Below the pieces are notes generated by a model. The model searched no databases, was not told the DNA's origin, and was given only the letters and a program-made list of their open reading frames with translations. A stretch of 64,000 nt of DNA from Enterobacter oligotrophicus. GTDB lineage: Bacteria; Pseudomonadota; Gammaproteobacteria; Enterobacterales; Enterobacteriaceae. Positions within the stretch are counted from its first letter, which is position 1. Each line of letters starts with the position of its first letter. Both the position numbers and the translations under genes were made by a program. The stretch is taken from NCBI RefSeq assembly GCF_009176645.1, contig NZ_AP019007.1, positions 3,534,001 through 3,598,000 of the forward strand, given 5' to 3'. Below, in pieces: positions 56,715 through 64,000 of this stretch.

Positions 56715-58415
56715 TCACGATTTGGGGGCCGGAAGCCAGGCTTCGGTGAAATCAAACCAGCCGCGCGTGTTGAGCCGAATCCCATTGACGCCCGGCGGAG
56801 CGCTGATTTGATACTGATAGTTAAAGAGTGGAGTTAGCACCGCATTTTCCATCAGTCGGCTGAAAATAACTTTTAAGCCAGCATGTCGGGCCTGTTCGTC
56901 GGCCTGGGTCTGTACAGCATCCAGCGTGGCCTGCAGGTGAGCATACTGCGGTGCGCTTAGCAGATGCGGCCAGAGCGCATCACAGCGTAACCACTGCTCA
57001 AGGGTATATTCCGGCGCTTCCCCAATCAGCCTGTCTCCCATCATGATGTCTGCATCCGCAAGCCGCTGGCACCCGTCCCACGTTTTGGCATCGTGGAAAA
57101 CCACCTCCAGTTCACAACCCTGCTGCGCAAGATAGCGCTGTAGCTGGCTTGCCATCGTATGTAACTCGACGGGGAGATGATAAAACAGCGTCAATTTTTC
57201 CGGCAGGGGAACATCCGTTAAATCCGTCCACCGGGGAATAGACCAGCCGGGAAGCAGTTCCTCTGTAGGCGTAATCAGCCCTTCGTTAAGCGGTAACGTA
57301 TGCAGAAGCGTCGAAAGGTGGATGATATTGATCAGTCGACGCGCCTGCATTTCACTCAGGCGCGCGCTTTGCTTCAGCGTGAGATAACAGAATCCCAGGC
57401 TGGTGCTATTACTGACCAGCCGAAGGCTGGACAGTTCGTCAGGTTCACCCACAGCAATTTGTACAGGATGACGGCAGCTTGTGCCCAGTTCAGCGTCAAA
57501 TAGCTGTGGCGTGATCCAGAATTCAATGGCCTTAAGCAGAGGATGGCTCAGATGGTACTGTTCATGGCTTTCCAGGCGCACCAGTTCGGGGTCGTATACT
57601 GTCAGCCGGAAAGGGCCGCTGCCCGTCATGGGCTGGTCGGGATGGGCAAGACGGCTACAGTAGGCCGCGAGCCGGTGTGCCAGCCAGTAATCTGGCTGAT
57701 GCAGGATAAACGTCAGACACTGCGGATGCGTCACTTCAATACGCAATACGCTCTGGAACAGTTTGCGCAGGGCGGGCAGCGTCAGCAGTGCCGTCAGGCT
57801 TCGCTGAAGCTGTACCGTCTCAATTTTATCGCCGTTATGCCAGTGCAGCGTAGAACGGATGTAAAAATGCCAGCGCAGGCCGTCAGGCGAAACATCCCAG
57901 TGATGCGCCAGATCGCCAGTGGGTTCGCTGACATTACCGTTGAAGCGTGTTAAACCGGAGAAGACTTGTCCCGCCAGATGCTGCTCCGCCCGCCCAGGCA
58001 GAAAGCCCGGATGAAGCGGGTCCAGTGAGCGGTAATAGGGAATACGCAGTGTCGGCGCGTCGTTTTGCCACTGCCCGCCGAGAAAGGGGTGCAACAGCGC
58101 TCGTAAATCCTCTGGCGCAAGCTGGGCCAGCTCAAGGGCATTATGTTGTTGCCCACTCTTCAGCGCCTCTTCCATCATCGTATTGCGCAGCGATTCCGGA
58201 CTGACGTGGAACGTCAGCTCCCCACGTTTACCGCGACCAGACTGCGCATGCCAGCTGAGCCAGCCTGCGTCCTGCGCCTGCCGCAGCAACGTGCGCACAT
58301 GTCGCTCGCTACAAAAGCAGCGGCTGGCCAGTTCGGTGACGGTGACCTGCTGCGGTGCCCCTGCAGAAGGTTGCCACAGACGTTGATACTGATTGAGGCG
58401 GTTAAGCTGGCGCAT
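56715..58415 (-). CDS. ybaE: SgrR-like regulator/binding protein YbaE
   Basis: A 566-residue cytoplasmic protein of the SgrR family: an N-terminal winged-helix DNA-binding domain (about 1-110, VTVTELASRCFCSERHVRTLL) fused to an SBP_bac_5 oligopeptide-binding-like domain (about 160-440, with FLPGRAEQHLAGQVFSGLTR). No signal peptide is seen. The known relative SgrR responds to sugar-phosphate stress; the ligand and targets of YbaE are unknown. It is divergent from cof, with about 100 bases between them. Confidence 0.9.
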   Translation of the reverse strand: MRQLNRLNQYQRLWQPSAGAPQQVTVTELASRCFCSERHVRTLLRQAQDAGWLSWHAQSGRGKRGELTFHVSPESLRNTMMEEALKSGQQHNALELAQLAPEDLRALLHPFLGGQWQNDAPTLRIPYYRSLDPLHPGFLPGRAEQHLAGQVFSGLTRFNGNVSEPTGDLAHHWDVSPDGLRWHFYIRSTLHWHNGDKIETVQLQRSLTALLTLPALRKLFQSVLRIEVTHPQCLTFILHQPDYWLAHRLAAYCSRLAHPDQPMTGSGPFRLTVYDPELVRLESHEQYHLSHPLLKAIEFWITPQLFDAELGTSCRHPVQIAVGEPDELSSLRLVSNSTSLGFCYLTLKQSARLSEMQARRLINIIHLSTLLHTLPLNEGLITPTEELLPGWSIPRWTDLTDVPLPEKLTLFYHLPVELHTMASQLQRYLAQQGCELEVVFHDAKTWDGCQRLADADIMMGDRLIGEAPEYTLEQWLRCDALWPHLLSAPQYAHLQATLDAVQTQADEQARHAGLKVIFSRLMENAVLTPLFNYQYQISAPPGVNGIRLNTRGWFDFTEAWLPAPKS

Positions 58416-58516
58416 GATAAACCCGGAACAATAATTGTCATCTATTCACTATTACTTCCGTATATCTCACGTAATACTGATGCACAAGTCAAACGCATCA
58501 CATTTCAGGAGTAATC

Positions 58517-59335
58517 ATGGCCCGGCTTGCTGCATTCGATATGGACGGCACTCTGTTAATGCCAGATCACCGTTTAGGGGATAAAACCCTGAATACCCTG
58601 AAGCGTCTGCACGAGCGCGATGTCACTCTGACGTTTGCCACCGGCCGCCATGTGCTGGAGATGCGCCATCTGCTGGGGGCGTTTTCCCTCAATGCATTTC
58701 TCATTACCGGTAACGGGACGCGCATTCACTCTGTGGAAGGGGATGTGCTGCACCGTCAGGATCTCAACCCGGAAGTGGCGGATATTGTGCTGCACAGCAC
58801 CTGGGATACGCAGGCCAGTGTGCATGTCTTTAATGACGACGGCTGGTTTACCGGACGTGACATACCCGAAATGCTGCATGCGCATGTTTACAGCGGGTTT
58901 AAATATCAGCTTATCGATCTGCGTCGGCTCCCTGCTTACGCGGTGACGAAGATCTGTTTTTGTGGCGATCACGACGATCTCTGCCGCTTACGCGTCCAGC
59001 TTAACGAGGTGCTGGGCGACCGCGCGCATCTGACCTTCTCGGCGGTGGATTGTCTGGAAGTGCTGCCGGTAGGCTGTAACAAAGGTTCTGCTCTGGCCGT
59101 GCTGAGCAACCACCTGGGCTTTACCCTTCAGGACTGTATGGCGTTTGGCGATGCCATGAACGACCGCGAGATGCTGGGCAGCGTCGGGCGCGGCCTGATT
59201 ATGGGGAATGCGATGCCGCAGCTTATCGCGGAGCTTCCTCATCTGCCGGTTATTGGACACTGCCGTAACGAAGCGGTGTCCCATTTTTTGACGCATTGGC
59301 TGGACAAAAACAACCTCCCGTATTCCCCCGAATAG
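58517..59335 (+). CDS. cof: HAD-family phosphatase Cof (HMP-PP hydrolase)
   Basis: A 272-residue haloacid dehalogenase-type phosphatase of class IIB, with E. coli activity on 4-amino-2-methyl-5-hydroxymethylpyrimidine diphosphate, a thiamine intermediate, and on sugar phosphates. Motif I is FDMDGTL with nucleophile Asp8 and acid/base Asp10; motif II is TFATGR and motif IV is [22 protein letters not shown] is the ribosome binding site. A terminator shared with the next gene follows. Confidence 0.95.
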   Translation: MARLAAFDMDGTLLMPDHRLGDKTLNTLKRLHERDVTLTFATGRHVLEMRHLLGAFSLNAFLITGNGTRIHSVEGDVLHRQDLNPEVADIVLHSTWDTQASVHVFNDDGWFTGRDIPEMLHAHVYSGFKYQLIDLRRLPAYAVTKICFCGDHDDLCRLRVQLNEVLGDRAHLTFSAVDCLEVLPVGCNKGSALAVLSNHLGFTLQDCMAFGDAMNDREMLGSVGRGLIMGNAMPQLIAELPHLPVIGHCRNEAVSHFLTHWLDKNNLPYSPE

Positions 59336-59350
59336 TGAGACCCTTCCAGC

Positions 59351-59378
59351 AAGCCAGACTTCGGTCTGGCTTTTTTTT
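59351..59378. terminator. Terminator between cof and the cysteine-synthase-like gene
   Basis: AAGCCAGAC-TTCG-GTCTGGC followed by eight T; a stable UUCG-type tetraloop. It abuts the stop codon of the converging gene. Confidence 0.9.
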
Positions 59379-60423
59379 ATTTCACCAGCGCTGCAATCTG
59401 TGCTTTCCACGGCGCAATGTCGCCAATATTTGCCTGCACCCATTCCGCGTTATAATAGGTGTCGAGGTAGCGCTCACCGCTGTCGCACAGCAGGGTGACG
59501 AGAGATCCGGTGCGGCCCTCTTCGCGCATCCGCGCGGCAAGGTGCAGCGCACCCCACATATTGGTGCCCGTAGACGCCCCCACTTTGCGGCCAAGCTGCG
59601 TCTCCAGCCAGTGCGCCGTCGCCACGCTGGCGGCGTCCGGCACGCGCAGCATCTCATCCACCACGTCCGGAATAAACGACGGCTCCACGCGCGGGCGGCC
59701 AATTCCTTCAATTTTGCTGCCAACCGGGCTGCGCAGCCCGGCATCGCGGCTTTGCCAGTAATCGAGGAACACAGAGTTTTGCGGGTCGACCACCATCAAT
59801 TGGGTATCATAACCCTGACAGCGAATGTAGCGCCCGATGGTGGCAGATGTTCCTCCAGTACCGGCGCTCATCACAATGTATGACGGAACCGGATGTGGCT
59901 CGTGGGTCATCTGGCGGAAAATACTGTCAGCGATGTTGTTATTGCCGCGCCAGTCCGTCGCGCGCTCAGCGAAGGTGAACTGGTCCATATAGTGGCCGTT
60001 CAGCTCGCGGGCCAGCATTTCCGAGGCGGCGTAGATTTCGCAGGCGCTCTCTACAAAGTGGCAGCGTCCACCGTAAAATTCGATCTGTTCGATTTTGCGT
60101 TTTGCGGTGCAGGAGGGCATCACGGCAATAAACGGCAGGCCCAGTAGCCGGGCGAAGTAGGCTTCAGATACGGCGGTTGAACCGGATGAGGATTCAATAA
60201 TCGTCGTGCCTTCTTTAATCCAGCCGTTACATAAACCGTACAAGAATAGCGAACGCGCCAGTCGGTGCTTCAGGCTACCGGTCGGGTGAGTGCTTTCATC
60301 TTTCAGGTAAAGCTGAATACCCGCAAATCCCGGCAGGGCGAGGCGGATTAAATGGGTGTCTGCCGAGCGTTGGTAGTCGGCATTTATTTCGCTGATGGCA
60401 TGTTTAACCCAGGTGCTATTCAT
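59377..60423 (-). CDS. cdsH: PLP-dependent cysteine synthase-fold protein, probable cysteine desulfhydrase CdsH
   Basis: A 348-residue fold-type II pyridoxal-phosphate enzyme. The Schiff-base lysine is Lys52 in HPTGSLKHR, the phosphate loop is in [12 protein letters not shown], and the segment [12 protein letters not shown] forms the substrate loop. It resembles cysteine synthase and cystathionine beta-synthase, and in Salmonella the gene at this place (STM0458, CdsH) is reported to degrade cysteine to pyruvate, ammonia and sulfide. E. coli K-12 lacks it here. It is divergent from decR, a cysteine-responsive regulator, which supports the role. Confidence 0.78.
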   Translation of the reverse strand: MNSTWVKHAISEINADYQRSADTHLIRLALPGFAGIQLYLKDESTHPTGSLKHRLARSLFLYGLCNGWIKEGTTIIESSSGSTAVSEAYFARLLGLPFIAVMPSCTAKRKIEQIEFYGGRCHFVESACEIYAASEMLARELNGHYMDQFTFAERATDWRGNNNIADSIFRQMTHEPHPVPSYIVMSAGTGGTSATIGRYIRCQGYDTQLMVVDPQNSVFLDYWQSRDAGLRSPVGSKIEGIGRPRVEPSFIPDVVDEMLRVPDAASVATAHWLETQLGRKVGASTGTNMWGALHLAARMREEGRTGSLVTLLCDSGERYLDTYYNAEWVQANIGDIAPWKAQIAALVK

Positions 60424-60538
60424 CGTAGTTATCCGTTTGTCATTTTGTGCCCAGCATAGCGAAAAGCACAGAAAAAATTGTTGCTATCTGGCCTTTAAAA
60501 TAGAATGAAGGGAGAAAAATTTTCTCTGTGAGGTGGGT

Positions 60539-60997
60539 ATGCTAGATAAAATTGACCGCAAGCTGCTTTCATTGCTGCAAAGTGACTGCACCCTCTCTTT
60601 GCAGGCACTGGCAGATGCCGTTAATCTGACCACCACACCGTGCTGGAAGCGCCTCAAAAAGCTGGAAGATGACGGCATTCTGCTGGGGCGTGTCGCGCTA
60701 TTAGATCCCGAAAAACTGGGGCTTGGGCTGACCGCCTTCGTTCTGATCAAAACGCAGCACCACAGCAGTGAATGGTATTGCCGCTTTGTGACTCAGGTTT
60801 CGGACATGCCGGAGGTGCTCGGCTTCTGGCGTATGGCAGGGGAGTATGACTATCTGATGCGCGTCCAGGTCGCGGATATGAAGCGTTACGATGATTTTTA
60901 CAAGCGGCTGGTCAACAGCGTTCCGGGCTTGTCAGATGTCACCTCCAGCTTTGCCATGGAGCAGATAAAATACACCACAGCATTACCCATTGAATAA
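60539..60997 (+). CDS. decR: Lrp-family cysteine-responsive regulator DecR
   Basis: A 152-residue Lrp/AsnC-family regulator (YbaO), known in E. coli to activate cysteine detoxification genes. The N-terminal helix-turn-helix is [22 protein letters not shown]; the C-terminal RAM domain (about 65-150) contains [20 protein letters not shown] use the ATG at 60539; a GTG six bases earlier is in frame. The 115-base gap to the divergent cdsH probably contains its operator. mdlA starts 30 bases downstream. Confidence 0.93.
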   Translation: MLDKIDRKLLSLLQSDCTLSLQALADAVNLTTTPCWKRLKKLEDDGILLGRVALLDPEKLGLGLTAFVLIKTQHHSSEWYCRFVTQVSDMPEVLGFWRMAGEYDYLMRVQVADMKRYDDFYKRLVNSVPGLSDVTSSFAMEQIKYTTALPIE

Positions 60998-61027
60998 CTT
61001 CGAAAAATACCTTCAGGAAAAAACCGC

Positions 61028-62782
61028 GTGCGATTATTTGCCCAGTTAAGCTGGTACTTTCGTCGGGAGTGGCAACGCTACCTCGGCGCAGTGGCTCTGC
61101 TTATTATCATTGCTATTCTTCAACTGATCCCGCCGAAAGTGGTGGGCTACGTCGTGGATGGTGTTACAGAACAGCATTACACCACCGCACGGGTGTTGAT
61201 GTGGGTGGGCACGCTGGTGCTGACAGCGGTGATTGTCTATCTGCTGCGCTACGTCTGGCGAGTGCTCCTGTTCGGCGCGTCCTATCAGCTGGCCGTTGAG
61301 CTGCGTGAAGATTTTTACCGCCAGCTGAGCCGACAGCATCCTGAGTTTTACCTGCGTCATCGCACCGGGGATCTTATTGCTCGTGCGACAAACGACGTCG
61401 ATCGCGTGGTGTTTGCCGCCGGGGAAGGGGTGTTAACGCTGGTGGATTCGCTGGTGATGGGCTGTGCGGTGTTGATCGTCATGTCGACTCAGATTAGCTG
61501 GCAACTGACTCTGCTGGCCCTGTTACCTATGCCGCTGATGGCGCTGGCAATCAACCGCTATGGTGAAAAATTGCATGAACGCTTCAAGCTGGCGCAGGCG
61601 GCGTTTTCATCGCTAAACGATCGCACCCAGGAGAGCATGACCAGCATTCGCATGATCAAAGCCTTTGGTCTGGAAGACAGGCAGTCCGCACTGTTTGCCG
61701 CTGATGCGGCGGATACGGGCGCGAAAAACATGCGCGTCGCGCGTATTGACGCCCGTTTTGACCCGACAATATATATTGCGATTGGCATGGCTAACCTGCT
61801 GGCAATTGGCGGGGGAAGCTGGATGGTCGTGCAGGGCACCATGACCCTCGGCCAGTTGACCAGCTTTGCGATGTATCTGGGGCTGATGATTTGGCCGATG
61901 CTGGCGCTGGCATGGATGTTTAACATCGTTGAGCGAGGCAGTGCTGCCTACAGCCGTATTCGCGCCATGCTGGCCGAAGCGCCAGTGGTGAATGACGGCA
62001 GCGAACCCGTTCCGCAAGGGCGCGGAGTGGTGAAAGCGGATATCCAGTCGTTTAGTTACCCGCAAACGGAACATCCGGTGCTGGACAACGTGAACTTTAC
62101 GCTCCAGCCTGGGCAGATGCTGGGCATTTGTGGTCCGACGGGCTCCGGCAAAAGTACCGTGCTGTCGCTCCTCCAGCGTCACTTTGATGTGAGCAAAGGC
62201 GATATTCGTTTTCACGATCTTCCACTGACGACGCTGCAACTGGACGCGTGGCGCAGCCGCCTGGCCGTGGTTAGCCAGACGCCGTTTTTATTCTCTGATA
62301 CCGTGGCGAACAATATCGCGCTTGGCCATCCTGCGGCGACGCAGGAGGAGATTGAACATGTGGCGCGCTTAGCCAGCGTCCATGACGATATTCTGCGTCT
62401 GCCACAAGGGTATGAAACGGAAGTGGGTGAGCGGGGCGTGATGCTCTCCGGCGGGCAAAAACAGCGTATCTCGATTGCGCGTGCCCTGTTGTTAAATGCG
62501 GAAATCCTGATTCTGGACGATGCTCTCTCTGCCGTCGATGGCCGTACCGAGCACCAGATACTGCACAATCTGCGCCAGTGGGGCGAGGGACGTACTGTGA
62601 TTATCAGTGCCCACCGACTTTCCGCGCTGACGGAAGCCAGTGAAATCCTGGTGTTGCAACACGGACACATTGCCCAGCGCGGTCAGCACGACCAGCTTAC
62701 GGAGCAACCGGGCTGGTATCGCGATATGTATCGTTATCAGCAGCTGGAAGCGGCACTGGATGAGGAGGTCAACAATGCGTAA
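61028..62782 (+). CDS. mdlA: Multidrug-like ABC transporter half MdlA
   Basis: A 584-residue half transporter: about six membrane helices (1-310) and a nucleotide-binding domain with Walker [10 protein letters not shown] (369-377), signature LSGGQKQR and Walker [13 protein letters not shown]. The start codon read is GTG. The Walker B carries Asp-Asp (LDDALS) in place of the usual Asp-Glu, so this site is probably weak in hydrolysis and the partner MdlB would provide the main site. It overlaps mdlB by 8 bases, which fits a heterodimer. Substrate unknown. Confidence 0.92.
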   Translation: MRLFAQLSWYFRREWQRYLGAVALLIIIAILQLIPPKVVGYVVDGVTEQHYTTARVLMWVGTLVLTAVIVYLLRYVWRVLLFGASYQLAVELREDFYRQLSRQHPEFYLRHRTGDLIARATNDVDRVVFAAGEGVLTLVDSLVMGCAVLIVMSTQISWQLTLLALLPMPLMALAINRYGEKLHERFKLAQAAFSSLNDRTQESMTSIRMIKAFGLEDRQSALFAADAADTGAKNMRVARIDARFDPTIYIAIGMANLLAIGGGSWMVVQGTMTLGQLTSFAMYLGLMIWPMLALAWMFNIVERGSAAYSRIRAMLAEAPVVNDGSEPVPQGRGVVKADIQSFSYPQTEHPVLDNVNFTLQPGQMLGICGPTGSGKSTVLSLLQRHFDVSKGDIRFHDLPLTTLQLDAWRSRLAVVSQTPFLFSDTVANNIALGHPAATQEEIEHVARLASVHDDILRLPQGYETEVGERGVMLSGGQKQRISIARALLLNAEILILDDALSAVDGRTEHQILHNLRQWGEGRTVIISAHRLSALTEASEILVLQHGHIAQRGQHDQLTEQPGWYRDMYRYQQLEAALDEEVNNA

Positions 62783-64000
62783 ATTTGGCGCGCTATGGCC
62801 GACGCTTAAGCGCCTGCTGGCCTACGGTTCACCGTGGCGAAAACCGCTGTCTGTTGCCGTGCTTCTGCTGTGGATTGCCGCGGTGGCTGAAGTCAGCGGC
62901 CCGCTGTTGATCAGCTATTTTATCGACAATATGGTGGCGAAAAGCTATCTACCGCTGGGGCTGGTTGCCGGTTTAGGCGTGGCTTATGTGGGATTACAGC
63001 TGACGGCAGCCGGGCTTCACTACGCGCAATCGCTGCTGTTTAACCGGGCGGCCGTGGGCGTTGTGCAGCAACTGCGCACCGATGTAATGGACGCGGCGCT
63101 GCGCCAGCCGCTGAGCGAGTTCGATACCCAGCCCGTCGGCCAGGTGATTTCACGCGTAACCAACGATACCGAGGTGATCCGCGATCTGTACGTCACCGTC
63201 GTGGCGACCGTTCTGCGAAGTGCGGCGCTGATCGGTGCCATGCTGGTGGCCATGTTCAGCCTCGACTGGCGCATGGCGCTGGTGGCGATCACGATCTTCC
63301 CGGCCGTGCTGACGGTAATGGTTATCTATCAACGCTACAGCACGCCCATTGTTCGCCGTGTACGCGCTTATCTGGCTGATATCAACGATGGCTTCAACGA
63401 AGTCATTAATGGCATGAGCGTCATCCAGCAGTTCCGCCAGCAGGCGCGATTCGGTGAGCGGATGGGCGAAGCCAGCCGTTCACACTATATGGCGCGTATG
63501 CAGACCTTGCGCCTGGACGGTTTCCTGCTGCGCCCGTTGTTGAGCCTTTTCTCGGCGCTGGTGCTGTGCGGTTTGCTGATGCTGTTTGGACTGACAACCC
63601 GCGGGACGATTGAGGTCGGGGTGCTGTATGCCTTCATCAGCTATCTTGGCCGCCTTAACGAACCGTTGATTGAACTCACCACCCAGCAGTCGATGCTGCA
63701 GCAGGCGGTGGTCGCCGGGGAGCGCGTCTTTGAGCTGATGGACAGACCGCGTCAGACCTACGGCAACGACGAGCGGCCTCTGCAAAGCGGCGCGATTACG
63801 TTTGATCATGTCTCGTTCGCCTACCGTGACGACCAGCTTGTGCTGCAGGATATCAGCCTCGATATTCCGTCGCGGGGCTTTGTGGCGCTGGTGGGGCACA
63901 CCGGGAGCGGCAAGAGTACGCTCGCCAGTCTGTTGATGGGCTATTACCCGTTAACGAAAGGTGAAATTCGTCTGGATGGCCGTCCTCTTGCCTCGCTAAG
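62775..64000 (+). CDS. mdlB: Multidrug-like ABC transporter half MdlB, N-terminal part
   Basis: The partner of MdlA, cut by the window end after about 408 codons of an expected 590 or so. It starts ATGCGTAAATTTGGC at 62775, inside the end of mdlA, with GAGGAGG upstream. The membrane domain fills the first 320 residues, with the conserved [21 protein letters not shown]. Walker A is GHTGSGKST (374-382). The signature and Walker B lie outside the window. Confidence 0.93.
   Translation, partial: MRKFGALWPTLKRLLAYGSPWRKPLSVAVLLLWIAAVAEVSGPLLISYFIDNMVAKSYLPLGLVAGLGVAYVGLQLTAAGLHYAQSLLFNRAAVGVVQQLRTDVMDAALRQPLSEFDTQPVGQVISRVTNDTEVIRDLYVTVVATVLRSAALIGAMLVAMFSLDWRMALVAITIFPAVLTVMVIYQRYSTPIVRRVRAYLADINDGFNEVINGMSVIQQFRQQARFGERMGEASRSHYMARMQTLRLDGFLLRPLLSLFSALVLCGLLMLFGLTTRGTIEVGVLYAFISYLGRLNEPLIELTTQQSMLQQAVVAGERVFELMDRPRQTYGNDERPLQSGAITFDHVSFAYRDDQLVLQDISLDIPSRGFVALVGHTGSGKSTLASLLMGYYPLTKGEIRLDGRPLASL

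Overview
The window is a chromosomal segment of a gamma-proteobacterium of the family Enterobacteriaceae, most like the Enterobacter/Leclercia/Lelliottia group. It runs through the region that in E. coli spans brnQ to mdlB. Nearly every gene is recognisable by family motifs, protein length and gene order. REP sequences and a 47-bp dispersed hairpin repeat support an enterobacterial chromosome. I see no tRNA, rRNA, CRISPR array, insertion sequence or prophage.

Layout. 1-10.7 kb: end of brnQ, proY, malZ (behind two MalT boxes), an extra 2-Cys peroxiredoxin, acpH, then queA-tgt-yajC-secD-secF (queuosine synthesis and Sec accessory proteins). 10.8-13.7 kb: a VOC protein plus WYL-regulator pair where E. 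coli has yajD, then tsx and yajI. 13.8-17.5 kb: nrdR-ribD-ribE-nusB-thiL; the usual next gene pgpA is missing and a REP/hairpin composite follows thiL directly. 17.5-26.9 kb: yajO, dxs-ispA-xseB, thiI, yajL, panE, yajQ, yajR.

26.9-37.8 kb is the main accessory block, inserted between yajR and cyoE. It is a self-contained L-fucose/D-arabinose-type catabolic locus in two divergent units. The minus-strand unit runs sugar ABC ATPase, permease, periplasmic binding protein, D-ribulokinase-like FGGY kinase, LacI-family regulator, fucA. The plus-strand unit is fucI-fucK-fucU. The 408-bp AT-rich gap between them holds two copies of a 20-bp palindrome of LacI-family type, 239 bp apart, and a good CRP site between them. 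Compared with the E. coli fuc regulon, the FucP permease, FucR activator and FucO reductase are absent, replaced by an ABC importer, a LacI-type regulator and a second, pentulose-type kinase. The enzymes predict: import, FucI isomerisation, then FucK/FucA cleavage to dihydroxyacetone phosphate plus an aldehyde, and/or phosphorylation of a pentulose by the second kinase.

37.8-64 kb returns to the conserved backbone: cyoABCDE (cytochrome bo3 oxidase), yajG-ampG, bolA, tig, clpP-clpX-lon (with sigma-32 promoters before clpP and lon), hupB, ppiD, ybaV, fadM, queC, ybaE, cof, a cysteine-synthase-fold gene divergent from the Lrp-family decR (probable cysteine desulfhydrase pair), mdlA and the first two thirds of mdlB, cut by the window end.
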